DNA of 15,296 nt, taken from contig CAYPEL010000056.1 in assembly GCA_964409635.1 (NCBI GenBank), positions 1 through 15,296 on the forward strand. The letters are read 5' to 3'. Below the pieces are notes generated by a model. It was given only the letters and a program-made list of their open reading frames with translations. It searched no databases and had not been told where the DNA came from. A program made the translations under genes and the position numbers. Origin of the DNA: CAYPEL01 sp964409635 (GTDB lineage: Bacteria; Pseudomonadota; Gammaproteobacteria; DSM-19610). Positions 1 through 8,211 of the stretch are shown here, in pieces (the stretch's first letter is position 1; each line of letters opens with the position of its first letter).

Positions 1-643
1 GAATCCGATCAAACGCCACCACGGTGTCATTGAGCGAGTACCCAATCACCGCGAGCACAGCAGCGACGACGGTCAGGTCGAACGGCAACTGAAAGATCGA
101 AAAGAAACCGACCGTCACGATGACATCGTGCGCAAGAGCCGTAACGGCGCCGGCCGCAAATTTCCACTGGAAGCGGAACATGACGTAGGCGAAAATCATG
201 AGCATCGCGAAGATCATTGCGAGGCTGCCCTGCTCTGCCAGTTCCTCACCCACTTGCGGACTAACAAATTCAACACGTCGTAGATCGACGGTCTCGCCGC
301 CGGTTTCGAGTACGGATTGTAATTGCCTGCGTATCTCGCTCGGCTTGGCATCGCCCTGTGGCGGCAAGCGAACCAGCACATCGGTATCCTCGCCGAACTG
401 CAATACCTGAGCATCGTCAAATCCCGCATCGGCGAGATTATCGCGAATCCCTTCAAGGTCGGCGGCATGCGAGTAGCCCACTTCGAGCAATACACCGCCC
501 GTAAAATCGATACCGAAATTCAGGCCGCGCGTTGCGAGCGATGCGAATGACACGATTACGAACAACAACGACAACCACAACGCGATTTTCCGCCGCTTTC
601 GGCCGAGAAAATTGATGTAAGTTTTTTCTTTAATCAATCGCAT
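1..643 (-). CDS. secF: Protein translocase subunit SecF, C-terminus cut off by window edge
   Basis: SecF is an inner-membrane partner of SecD; together they use the proton gradient to help the SecYEG channel release proteins on the periplasmic side. The ATG at 643 opens a frame that stays open to base 1 (214 codons visible, roughly two thirds of a normal SecF of about 300-320 residues). It starts MRLIKEKTYINFLGRKRR, followed by a first membrane segment (about residues 20-38) and the family motif GLNFGIDFTGGVLLEV. A periplasmic stretch then leads to a second group of membrane segments (LAMIFAMLMIFAYVMF, and the segment before GYSLNDTVVAFDRI, which is typical of SecF). Only 10 bases separate it from the secD stop, so the two are co-transcribed. 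Codons rich in TCG, CGA and ATC look somewhat different from those of the distal secD region. The identification is secure. Confidence 0.96.
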   Translation of the reverse strand, partial: MRLIKEKTYINFLGRKRRKIALWLSLLFVIVSFASLATRGLNFGIDFTGGVLLEVGYSHAADLEGIRDNLADAGFDDAQVLQFGEDTDVLVRLPPQGDAKPSEIRRQLQSVLETGGETVDLRRVEFVSPQVGEELAEQGSLAMIFAMLMIFAYVMFRFQWKFAAGAVTALAHDVIVTVGFFSIFQLPFDLTVVAAVLAVIGYSLNDTVVAFDRI

Positions 644-653
644 CGTATTTCCC

Positions 654-2515
654 TTACACCGGCAATGAATCGAGTCGGCGTCCGCCGAATACGAGATTAA
701 CAATAGCGCGCGTGCCAATGATCGACGTAAACATTGACGTCATAATTCCCAGCGACAACGTAATCGCAAAACCCTTGACCGCGCCGGTACCGAACGCGAA
801 CAGGACAACTGCCGCGATCAGCGTCGTGATATTGGCGTNNNNNNNNNNGCAATCGAGGACAATGCCTTTTCATAGCCCAGACTAATCGCCGCTTGTGGCT
901 GTTTACCGGCCGAAATTTCCTCGCGTATTCGTTCGAAAATAAGCACATTCGCATCAACCGCCATACCGACGGTCAGGACAATACCGGCGATGCCCGGCAT
1001 GGTCAGCGTAGCCTGCAGCATGGATAACAAGGCAACGATCAACACCAGGTTCAAAGCCAGCGCCAGATCGGCTACCAGCCCAAAGGCCTTGTAATAAATA
1101 GCCATGAATACCAGCACCAGGCAAAAACCGATCACCACAGACAGGAAACCCTGCTCAATATTATCCTTACCCAGGCTTGGACCAATCGTGCGTTCTTCAA
1201 TAATACGAATAGGCGCTGCGAGCGCACCGGAGCGTAACAGCAACGCCAGGTTATGCGCTTCCTGCGGACTATCAAGTCCAGTGGTCTGGAATTGTTTACC
1301 GAACACGCCTCGAATGGTTGCAACACTGATGACTTCTTCGATTTTTTTATTGACGAACTGAGTTTCGCCATCGACCATCCGGGGAACGGATTTATTTTCA
1401 ATATAAACTACCGCCATGGGTTTACCGACACTTTTCTTGGTAAACGCCAACATTTTTCTTGCGCCCTTGGAATCCAGCGTCACCGAGACTTCCGGGCTGC
1501 CACTTTCCGAATCAAAGCCGGAACGCGCATTGACTATCTGATCACCGGTGGCGATAACCTGCTTTTTAAGCAGCACCTGGCCACCTTCACGCCGTTTGTA
1601 GATGGCTGAACCCGCAGGTACTACTCCGTTTAACACATCCTGCAAGTCATTTTTTACGTCGACTGCCCGGTATTCGAGGGTGGCAGTGGCGCCAAGAATG
1701 CGTTTAGCCTCGGCTGTATCCTGAACGCCAGGCAACTGAACGACGATACGCTTAAGACCTTGCTGTTGAATAACTGGCTCCGCGACGCCCAATTCGTTGA
1801 CACGGTTACGCAATGTAGTGATATTTTGCTCTAAGGCAAACTTACGGATTTCCCGCTGTTCGCTATCACTCAGTTTTGCCTGTATTTCAAATTTTCCATT
1901 TGCAGAACGGCTGGTAATTTCCAGTTCGCTGTAGGCATTACGAATAATATCTGTGCCTCGCTCCTGGTCAGCGGCATCACGGAATTTAACCTGCACAGCA
2001 TCCTTGCGGCTGTTTATCCCCAGGTAGCGGATCTTGGCCTTGCGTAACTCAGTGCGTATATCGGATTCATAACGTTCCAGCGCTTTGTTAATCGCCGCGT
2101 CCATATCCACTTCCATCAGGAAATGCACACCACCGCGTAGATCCAGGCCAAGGTACATAGGTAAAGCATTAATCGATTGCAACCAGGCAGGTGTAGCCGG
2201 AGCCAGATTCAACGCAATGGTATGACCTTCACCCAGTTCTTCTTTGAGTACATCAGCCGCTGCCAATTGAACTTCAGTATCAGCAAAGCGTACCAGTAAA
2301 CGATCATCTTCAATACCGATCGAATCAGCCTTCAAACCGGCCGCATTTAATTTTGTCTGTATCTGACCCTGTATTGTTTCATCAGGCAAGCCTCCCCGCG
2401 AGGCAGAAATCTGCACCGCCGGATCTTCACCATACAGGTTCGGCAAGGCATAAATAATACCGATGAACAAAACCAGTAAAACGAGTACATATTTCCAAGC
2501 AGGATATTGATTCAT
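654..2515 (-). CDS. secD: Protein translocase subunit SecD, interrupted by an assembly gap
   Basis: SecD is a multi-pass inner-membrane protein that pulls translocating proteins out of the SecYEG channel on the periplasmic side. The ATG at 2515 gives MNQYPAWKYVLVLLVLF, a first membrane segment, then NLYGEDPAVQI and YLGLDLRGGVHFLMEV, all typical of the family. A large periplasmic P1 region follows, then five C-terminal membrane segments. Residues 1-555 are read before the 10 N at 839-848. After the N run the protein resumes with ANITTLIAAVVLF and GFAITLSLGIMTSMFTSIIG and ends GGRRLDSLPV with TAA at 654-656. Joining the two sides through the expected Asp-Ala-Asn gives about 617 residues, against 615 in E. 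coli, so the gene is almost certainly intact and only the gap length is wrong. No clear ribosome-binding site precedes the ATG. yajC lies upstream and secF 10 bases downstream. Confidence 0.95.
839..848. other. Assembly gap of 10 N inside secD
   Basis: Ten N bases occupy a point where SecD should read SSI-x-D-A-N-I-T-T. The flanking bases allow the normal sequence if about 2 bases are missing instead of 10. The N run is therefore a fixed-length placeholder, and the apparent frameshift is an artefact. Confidence 0.97.
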
Positions 2516-2572
2516 TGTGAGTTAGTTAACCATTGCAAGCAGGACAGCGGGTTTCAATCCGCGCTGAAATAA

Positions 2573-2899
2573 CTAGGATTCTTTGACCGTGCCTTTGGGC
2601 ATGAGATTAGCGATTGACTGGCGCTGCACTTTAACTTCCACGCCTTCAGCAACCCGCACTTCGACAAAATTATCACCCACACTAATGATCCTGCCGAGCA
2701 GGCCACCGTTGGTAACCACTTCATCCCCCTTCGCCAGCCCTTCGACCATCAGCTTATGTTCCTTGGCACGTTTTGACTGGGGCCGGATCAACAAAAAATA
2801 AAATACCACAAAGATAAGGATAAGGGGCAAAAAGCTCATCAGCGGATCAGGCTGACCCGGGGGCGCTGCGGCCATGGCATCACTGATAAAAAAGCTCAT
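2573..2899 (-). CDS. yajC: Sec translocon accessory protein YajC
   Basis: YajC is a small single-pass inner-membrane protein that co-purifies with SecDF and the SecYEG translocon. The chosen ATG at 2899 gives 108 residues (E. coli YajC has 110) starting MSFFISDAMAAAPPG. One hydrophobic segment follows (about residues 21-41, LMSFLPLILIFVVFYFLLI), then the family hallmark RPQSKRAKEHKLM and the cytoplasmic domain with KGDEVVTNGGLLGRI. The frame stays open upstream to 2980, but AAGGA sits 7 bases before the ATG at 2899 and the extra residues do not belong to the family. It lies between tgt (about 100 bases upstream) and secD (57 bases downstream). Confidence 0.95.
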   Translation of the reverse strand: MSFFISDAMAAAPPGQPDPLMSFLPLILIFVVFYFLLIRPQSKRAKEHKLMVEGLAKGDEVVTNGGLLGRIISVGDNFVEVRVAEGVEVKVQRQSIANLMPKGTVKES

Positions 2900-2944
2900 A
2901 ACAATTCCTTCGAAGTAACTGATCTGGCGAAATGGAAGCGCGCT

Positions 2945-2953
2945 ATTATGCCA
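2945..2953 (-). promoter_or_regulatory. Possible extended -10 promoter for yajC-secD-secF
   Basis: On the minus strand, TGGCATAAT has a -10 hexamer with one mismatch and the TG of an extended -10 box. It is followed by a GC-rich stretch (AGCGCGC). It sits about 45 bases before the yajC start, in the 102-base space after tgt. No convincing -35 box is visible. It could give yajC-secDF a promoter separate from queA-tgt; this is inferred from sequence only. Confidence 0.35.
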
Positions 2954-3001
2954 CAGAAAACCTGGGTACGCGCACCCCAATATGACTGAATTTCCATGTC
3001 A

Positions 3002-4096
3002 TTAGGCTCGTTTGGCGTAAAAATCCGTGCTCAAGCTGTGCATTTGTCCATCCTCGATGGCCACACGGATTTCCTGCATCAGCTGCTGGTAGTAGTGCAA
3101 GTTATGCAAGGTATTGAGGTGTGCGCCCAACATTTCACCGCATTTATCCAGATGGTAGAGGTAGGCCCGGCTGTAATGCTGGCAGGTATAACAAGCGCAG
3201 GCCTCATCCAGCGGCCGGGTATCTTCGCGGAAACGTGCGTTACGCAGCCGCAAGGTGCCGGTTGAAGTAAAGATATGTGCGTTACGTGCATTGCGGGTCG
3301 GCATGACACAGTCAAACATATCCACACCACGCATAACCGCTGCAACGATATCTTCAGGCGTGCCAACACCCATCAAATAACGGGGTTTGTGTACCGGCAT
3401 CTCTGGGATCAGTGCCTCAAGGATCATCTGCCGGTCACTGTATGGCTCACCAACAGACAGGCCACCGATAGCGTAGCCATCAAATTCTATCGCTTCGAGA
3501 CCGGCTAATGACTGGCTGCGTAACGTCGGGTACATCCCGCCCTGAACAATGCCAAACAAGGCTGCCGGATTACCGGCGTGGGCATTTTTACTGCGTTCAG
3601 CCCAGCGCAACGACAACGTCATCGAATCATGTGCCTGACCCTCTGTGGCTGGGTAAGGCGTGCATTCGTCAAAGATCATAACAATGTCAGCGCCTAATTC
3701 ACGTTGCACTGTCATAGATTCCTCCGGGCCAAGAAAAATCTTGTCGCCATTTACCGGCGATTGAAAATGCACGCCTTGCCCGGTAATGGTTCTCAGTGCG
3801 CCCAGGCTGAACACCTGGAACCCACCTGAGTCGGTCAGGATAGGCCCCTGCCAGTTCATAAAATCATGCAAGCCACCGTGTTTTTGGATAATCTCCGTAC
3901 CAGGCCTCAGCATCAAATGGAAGGTATTACCCAGAATGATCTGCGCGCCGGTAGCCGCCACCTGTTCCGGCTGCATGGCTTTAACCGTGCCGTAGGTTCC
4001 CACCGGCATGAAAGCCGGGGTATCGACCACACCACGCTCAAAAGTTAATCGCCCTCTTCTGGCACTGCCACTGGTATTTAATACCTCAAACTGCAT
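3002..4096 (-). CDS. tgt: tRNA-guanine(34) transglycosylase
   Basis: Tgt exchanges guanine at the wobble position of tRNAs with GUN anticodons for the queuosine precursor preQ1. The ATG at 4096 gives 364 residues starting MQFEVL, which aligns with MKFEL of E. coli Tgt (375 residues). A GTG two codons upstream (4102) is possible but less likely. Visible motifs are GRLTFERGVVDTPAFMPVG near the N-terminus, ILTDSGGFQVFSLG with the active-site Asp at about residue 89, and GVDMFDCVMPTRNARNAH with the nucleophilic Asp at about residue 262. The zinc site follows as Cys300, Cys302, Cys305 and His331 (CACYTC, then NTLHNLHYY). All key residues are present. The start lies inside the end of queA (11-base overlap), which points to translational coupling. 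The C-terminus is slightly shorter than in E. coli. Confidence 0.97.
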   Translation of the reverse strand: MQFEVLNTSGSARRGRLTFERGVVDTPAFMPVGTYGTVKAMQPEQVAATGAQIILGNTFHLMLRPGTEIIQKHGGLHDFMNWQGPILTDSGGFQVFSLGALRTITGQGVHFQSPVNGDKIFLGPEESMTVQRELGADIVMIFDECTPYPATEGQAHDSMTLSLRWAERSKNAHAGNPAALFGIVQGGMYPTLRSQSLAGLEAIEFDGYAIGGLSVGEPYSDRQMILEALIPEMPVHKPRYLMGVGTPEDIVAAVMRGVDMFDCVMPTRNARNAHIFTSTGTLRLRNARFREDTRPLDEACACYTCQHYSRAYLYHLDKCGEMLGAHLNTLHNLHYYQQLMQEIRVAIEDGQMHSLSTDFYAKRA

Positions 4097-5120
4097 GGTC
4101 ACGGCTCAGGAACATGGCATCACCATAACTAAAAAAACGGTATTTTTCCTGGACCGCATGCTTATAGGCGGCCATGACTTTGGGGTAACCGGCAAAGGCG
4201 CAGACCAGCATCAGCAAAGTCGACTGTGGTAAATGGAAATTCGTCAGTAAGGCATCGACCACCTGGAACTTGTAACCCGGTGTGATGAACAAGCGAGTAT
4301 CGCCCTGGTAGGGCATTAGGTCGCCCTTCGCTGCGGCTGTTTCCAAACTACGCACCACGGTTGTACCGACAGCGATAACCCGGCCGCCTGCCGCTTGAAC
4401 CGATTTAATTTTATCACACAGGGCTTGACTGACTTCAAGCCGTTCTGCATGCATACGGTGATCTTCAAGTTTTTCTGTTCTGACCGGTTGGAAGGTCCCC
4501 GCGCCGACGTGCAAGGTTACGTAAGCACACTGCACCGCTTTGCGTTTGATTTCTTCAAGTAATGCGGCATCAAAATGTAACCCGGCCGTCGGTGCGGCGA
4601 CAGCACCAGGGTGACGTCCATATATAGTTTGATAGTCTTCCCAATCCTGTGGCTCATCAACGCGGCTGATATAAGGGGGTAAGGGCATGTGCCCGTAAAG
4701 TTCCAGTAATTGCAGCACCGGTTGTTCATGCACAAATTGCAGTTCAAACAAGTCATCCTGCCGACCCAGCACAATCGCTGTTAGCTCGCCATTGCCCAAC
4801 AATAATTCCGACCTGGCTTTGGGCGGCTTACTGGCACGCACATGCGCCAGTACACGTTGTTGATCCAAGATCCGCTCTACCAGCACCTCGACCTTGCCAC
4901 CGCTATTTTTTTGCCCCAGCAAGCGCGCTGGAATCACGCGTGTATCATTAAAAATAAGTAGATCACCTTCTCGCAGTACGGCAGGGAACTGATCCATTGT
5001 GCTGTCATGGCAGGCGCCATTCCCGGCTACTTCCAACAAGCGGCTGGCGCTTCGCGGTTTCACTGGATGCTGCGCAATCAGGGCTTCAGGAAGCCTGTAA
5101 TCAAAGTCACTCAACTGCAT
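4086..5120 (-). CDS. queA: S-adenosylmethionine:tRNA ribosyltransferase-isomerase QueA
   Basis: QueA transfers and rearranges the ribosyl group of S-adenosylmethionine onto preQ1 in tRNA, forming epoxyqueuosine; it acts directly after Tgt in queuosine synthesis. The ATG at 5120 gives 344 residues starting MQLSDFDYRLPEALIAQHP, close to the start of E. coli QueA (MRVTDFSFELPESLIAHYP, 356 residues). An in-frame ATG at 5156 would add 12 residues that do not resemble the family. Neither start has a clear ribosome-binding site. Conserved blocks are FNDTRVIPARLLG, GHMPLPPYISR, PGAVAAPTAGLHFD, LHVGAGTFQPVR, VIAVGTTVVRSLE, TNFHLPQSTLLMLV and EKYRFFSYGDAMF near the C-terminus. It is the first gene of the leftward queA-tgt-yajC-secDF block and faces away from the tRNA-Leu gene. 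Confidence 0.97.
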   Translation of the reverse strand: MQLSDFDYRLPEALIAQHPVKPRSASRLLEVAGNGACHDSTMDQFPAVLREGDLLIFNDTRVIPARLLGQKNSGGKVEVLVERILDQQRVLAHVRASKPPKARSELLLGNGELTAIVLGRQDDLFELQFVHEQPVLQLLELYGHMPLPPYISRVDEPQDWEDYQTIYGRHPGAVAAPTAGLHFDAALLEEIKRKAVQCAYVTLHVGAGTFQPVRTEKLEDHRMHAERLEVSQALCDKIKSVQAAGGRVIAVGTTVVRSLETAAAKGDLMPYQGDTRLFITPGYKFQVVDALLTNFHLPQSTLLMLVCAFAGYPKVMAAYKHAVQEKYRFFSYGDAMFLSRDHAV

Positions 5121-5244
5121 GGCGCGGCATAGTAGCACAGCACTGCAAGGTCTCATTATGTGTTTAACCGGGGAAATTCAGTTGCACACTCGCCAGCACC
5201 TTAAGGCAGCCGCAGCAGGTTCAACTGATTATTCCAGGATTAAG

Positions 5245-5272
5245 TTGCGGGGCGAACAGGAATCCTTATACT
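5245..5272 (+). promoter_or_regulatory. Sigma70-type promoter of the tRNA-Leu gene
   Basis: TTGCGG (5245-5250) and TATACT (5267-5272) are separated by 16 bases and lie about 20 bases before the tRNA. The GC-rich bases right after the -10 box (GCGCCAC) are the kind of discriminator seen in stable-RNA promoters under stringent control. The match is by eye only. Confidence 0.6.
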
Positions 5273-5292
5273 TGCGCCACTTCACATGTGTG

Positions 5293-5379
5293 GCCGGGGT
5301 GGCGGAACTGGTAGACGCGCCGGATTCAAAATCCGGTTCCTTTACGGGAGTGCGAGTTCGATTCTCGCCCTCGGCACCA
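5293..5379 (+). tRNA. tRNA-Leu, anticodon CAA, CCA end encoded
   Basis: The 87-base sequence folds as a class II tRNA. The acceptor stem is GCCGGGG paired with CCTCGGC (one G-U pair), with discriminator A and an encoded CCA at 5377-5379. The anticodon stem is CCGGA/TCCGG around the loop TTCAAAA, giving anticodon CAA, which reads UUG. A long variable arm (around TTCCTTTACGGGA) and a perfect T stem (GCGAG/CTCGC with loop TTCGATT) support leucine identity. It stands alone between queA and the phosphorylase gene. I saw no copy of its 3' end nearby, so there is no sign of an integrated element using it as an attachment site. Confidence 0.97.
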
Positions 5380-5439
5380 TTCCTGTGCAGTGGATCCTAA
5401 CTATATAATTTCTTTGACTGATTTTTGACGCTCACATCT

Positions 5440-5468
5440 TTGAGATTAGATTACATTTAGACTATAAC
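5440..5468 (+). promoter_or_regulatory. Sigma70-type promoter of the glucan phosphorylase gene
   Basis: TTGAGA (5440-5445) and TATAAC (5463-5468) each have one mismatch to consensus and are 17 bases apart, in an AT-rich stretch. The predicted transcript would start near 5475 and have a leader of about 115 bases. A second TATAAT-like box lies at 5475-5480 without a clear partner. Confidence 0.6.
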
Positions 5469-5531
5469 CTATTGTTATAATTTTATTTTAATGCAAAGCG
5501 AGAAGTCCAGATGCGAATGGTATGAAATCTG

Positions 5532-5560
5532 CTATTGGCTATTGGATTAAACCAATAACC
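5532..5560 (+). promoter_or_regulatory. Leader hairpin with a tandem CTATTGG repeat
   Basis: CTATTGG occurs twice in tandem (5532-5538 and 5539-5545). It is followed by ATTAAA and CCAATA (5552-5557), which can pair with either copy. The nearer pairing is a perfect 6-base stem with a 6-base loop. No T run follows, so it is not a simple terminator. It lies 32 bases before the phosphorylase start. A regulatory role is speculative. Confidence 0.3.
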
Positions 5561-5591
5561 ACAGCCTAAAACATTAGGAACTGGAGACATC

Positions 5592-8153
5592 ATGCCCGGA
5601 ACCCGATTTGCCCTCGAAGTCCAGCCTCAGCTGCCCAAAAAACTGGCCCGTCTGGACGAGCTGGCGAACGATCTACTTTATTCCTGGGATCGTACGGTTC
5701 GCACCCTTTTCTTTCGCCTGGATCCTGCGCTGTGGGAAACCAGCGGACATAACCCTAAAGTCTTTCTCAGACGCATATCGCAACAACGCCTGAATGAAGC
5801 TGCAGAAGACCGTGTCTATCTCGAAGTGTACAACCGGGTGCTTTCAACGTACGACAGCTACCTGCACGAAAAGCAGCGCAAGGAAATCGATGAATACCTC
5901 GATCCAAAACAGGATCTGATCGCTTACTTCTGTGCAGAATTCGGGCTGCATGAGAGTTTACCCATCTACTCAGGCGGTCTCGGCATTCTGGCCGGTGACC
6001 ACTGCAAAGCTGCCAGCGACCTGGCCATTCCCTTTATTGCGGTGGGCATGCTCTACCGGCAGGGTTATTTCATCCAGACCATCGACGAACACGGTAATCA
6101 GATCGCGCATTACACCACCACTCGCTTCGGCCAATTACCCATAAAGCCCATCCGCGGAGACAATGGCAAAGCCACAAGAGTACAGGTTGATCTACCCGGA
6201 CGCGCCGTGTACCTGAAAATCTGGGAAGCAACTGCCGGTCATATAAAACTGTATTTACTGGATAGTGATCTTGAAGAAAACCAGGATCAGGATCGAGCCA
6301 TTACCTATCAGCTCTATGGGGGTGATTTAAACACCCGTATCCAGCAGGAAATCGTCCTGGGTATCGGTGGCGTGCGCGCCCTGCGCAGCCTCGGACTCGA
6401 GCCGACCGTCTGGCACATTAATGAAGGCCACGCCGCCTTCCAGATCCTGGAACGTTGCCGGGAACAGGTACAAAATCACCAACTGCCCTTCGACACGGCA
6501 CTGGAACAGGTCGCTGGTGCGACCGTCTTCACCACACATACACCGGTATCGGCCGGCCACGATATCTTTGACCAGCAATTATTCAGCAGTTATTTCTCGG
6601 AATACGCCGGCCAACTCGGCATTTCTATGGATCGTTTCCTGGAACTGGGCAACAGCCCTGGCAACCAGGGTGGCTTCAACCAGACCACACTGGCGCTGCG
6701 CGGCTCACGCTTTCATAACGGTGTCAGCAAAATTCATGGCGGCGTTGCATCACAAATGGAAGGGTACGCCTGGCCGGAAATACCCCACGCGGAAAATCCG
6801 ATGCGCTATGTCACCAATGGCGTTCACGTGTCGACCTTCCTGGCCTACGAATGGAGCAATCTGTACGACATGCGCTTCGGTATGGAATGGCGAAATGAGT
6901 TATTTAATGACGAATACTGGGAACGCATCGATGAAATACCGGACCACAGTTTCTGGAGCCTGCGCCAGACGCTGAAAACAGAACTCATCAACCGGGTGAT
7001 GCGCCGGGTGGTAATGCAGCAGCGCCGTAACCGCGTCGGAGAAGCACAAATCGACCGTATGGTGCAGCACCTCAGACCACATGAATCAGATATTCTAACC
7101 ATCGGTTTTGCGCGCCGGTTTGCTACCTACAAACGCGCCACCCTGTTGTTCTCCGATCCCGAGCGCCTGGCGCGCCTGCTGAACAATCCTGAAAAACCCG
7201 TGCTGCTGATTTTTGCCGGCAAAGCGCACCCCAACGACCTGCCCGGCCAACAACTGATTCAGGTTATCCATGAGTTCTCACGCCGACCGGATTTCATCGG
7301 CAAGATTATATTGTTAGAAGGATATGACCTGTCACTGGGCCGACGTCTGGTATCAGGTGTAGATGTCTGGCTCAACACGCCTGAATTCCCAATGGAGGCC
7401 AGCGGCACATCCGGACAAAAAGCCGGTATGAATGGCGTTATCAACCTCAGCGTACTGGACGGCTGGTGGGGTGAAGGCTACAACGGCGAAAACGGCTGGG
7501 CAATCACGCCGCACGGGCAACACTATGACGCCGCCTTCCGCAACCGCGAAGAAGCCCATGAACTCCTGGATATTATTGAAGACCAGGTCATCCCGCTTTA
7601 CTACGACAGAAACGGTCACGGCTTTTCTGAAGGCTGGGTACAGATGTCCAAAGCATCCATGAAATCCATACTGCCGCAATTCAATTCGCAGCGCATGGTG
7701 ATGGATTACATACGTGGCTTCTACGGTCCGGCCGCAAAACAGGGGCGCAAACTGGCTGACAACAACGCGCAAGGTGCGCGTGATCTGGCGGACTGGAAAG
7801 ATAGAATTTATAAGGTCTGGTCTGATATTACCCTGCAGCGGCTGGACGAAGTGATAACAGAAGTCCATGCAGACAACAAACTAAGGTTCGAAATCAGCGC
7901 TAACTTACAAGGCCTGGATGCAGCCGATGTGCGTGTTGAATGTGTAATTGGCCGTGAAGATGAGCACCACGACTTTACTGCGAGCGACCATATCCTCTTC
8001 AAGGCTGACGGTAAGACTGACAGTGGCGAAACCAAATTTACACTGGACTTGGCGCCACCCTTACCGGGATTGCAGCACTATCAGATCAGAATGTACCCTT
8101 ACAACGAACTACTCAGCCACCGCTTTGAAACAGGGCGCATGATTTGGTTATAG
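5592..8153 (+). CDS. glgP: Alpha-glucan phosphorylase (GT35, DUF3417-containing type)
   Basis: This PLP enzyme cuts alpha-1,4-glucans such as glycogen or maltodextrin with phosphate, releasing glucose-1-phosphate in the cytoplasm. The ATG at 5592 follows GGAG with a good spacing and gives 853 residues, the normal size for the DUF3417-type phosphorylases as opposed to E. coli GlgP/MalP. The first ~120 residues match the DUF3417 style (LARLDELANDLLYSWD). Then come FCAEFGLHESLPIYSGGLGI, the catalytic core with FARRFATYKRATLLF, and the cofactor site EASGTSGQKAGMNG with the PLP lysine at residue 610, followed by LSVLDGWWGEGYNGENGWAI. The last ~100 residues form a beta-rich tail ending in the family style (ETGRMIWL). 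At residue 609 the usual Met of GTSGMKA is Gln. The gene appears monocistronic; no other glycogen genes are in the window. The symbol is by function; the substrate preference cannot be read from sequence. Confidence 0.95.
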   Translation: MPGTRFALEVQPQLPKKLARLDELANDLLYSWDRTVRTLFFRLDPALWETSGHNPKVFLRRISQQRLNEAAEDRVYLEVYNRVLSTYDSYLHEKQRKEIDEYLDPKQDLIAYFCAEFGLHESLPIYSGGLGILAGDHCKAASDLAIPFIAVGMLYRQGYFIQTIDEHGNQIAHYTTTRFGQLPIKPIRGDNGKATRVQVDLPGRAVYLKIWEATAGHIKLYLLDSDLEENQDQDRAITYQLYGGDLNTRIQQEIVLGIGGVRALRSLGLEPTVWHINEGHAAFQILERCREQVQNHQLPFDTALEQVAGATVFTTHTPVSAGHDIFDQQLFSSYFSEYAGQLGISMDRFLELGNSPGNQGGFNQTTLALRGSRFHNGVSKIHGGVASQMEGYAWPEIPHAENPMRYVTNGVHVSTFLAYEWSNLYDMRFGMEWRNELFNDEYWERIDEIPDHSFWSLRQTLKTELINRVMRRVVMQQRRNRVGEAQIDRMVQHLRPHESDILTIGFARRFATYKRATLLFSDPERLARLLNNPEKPVLLIFAGKAHPNDLPGQQLIQVIHEFSRRPDFIGKIILLEGYDLSLGRRLVSGVDVWLNTPEFPMEASGTSGQKAGMNGVINLSVLDGWWGEGYNGENGWAITPHGQHYDAAFRNREEAHELLDIIEDQVIPLYYDRNGHGFSEGWVQMSKASMKSILPQFNSQRMVMDYIRGFYGPAAKQGRKLADNNAQGARDLADWKDRIYKVWSDITLQRLDEVITEVHADNKLRFEISANLQGLDAADVRVECVIGREDEHHDFTASDHILFKADGKTDSGETKFTLDLAPPLPGLQHYQIRMYPYNELLSHRFETGRMIWL

Positions 8154-8166
8154 CCAGCTTGATACA

Positions 8167-8195
8167 CCCTCTCTCCAATAGAGGGGGTTGTTAAT
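8167..8195 (+). terminator. Probable terminator after the phosphorylase gene
   Basis: CCCTCT (8167-8172) and AGAGGG (8180-8185) form a 6-base stem with a 7-base loop, followed by GGTTGTTAATT. It begins 13 bases after the stop codon. The T tract is weak and broken, so termination may be incomplete. Confidence 0.5.
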
Positions 8196-8211
8196 TCCCT
8201 GCAGGTTGTCT

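Noticed and set aside
697..957. Minus-strand open frame of 86 codons across the secD gap
   Set aside because: It is a wrong-frame reading of secD created by the placeholder N run; the protein has no family features.
1253..1609. Plus-strand open frame of 118 codons opposite secD
   Set aside because: Antisense to a conserved part of secD, with no ribosome-binding site and no family likeness.
5119..5400. Plus-strand open frame over the queA leader and tRNA
   Set aside because: It reads straight through the tRNA-Leu gene, so it cannot be a real protein gene.
5293..5400. tRNA-Leu as the attachment site of a genomic island
   Set aside because: No integrase gene and no second copy of the tRNA 3' end were found in the window; the flanking genes are ordinary chromosomal genes.
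6367..6975. Plus-strand open frame of 202 codons inside the phosphorylase gene
   Set aside because: It overlaps a strongly conserved catalytic region in another frame and its product is low-complexity Ser/Thr/Pro-rich sequence, typical of a shadow frame.
7353..7868. Minus-strand open frame of 171 codons inside the phosphorylase gene
   Set aside because: It lies opposite the PLP site region and has no recognisable domain or ribosome-binding site; antisense shadow.
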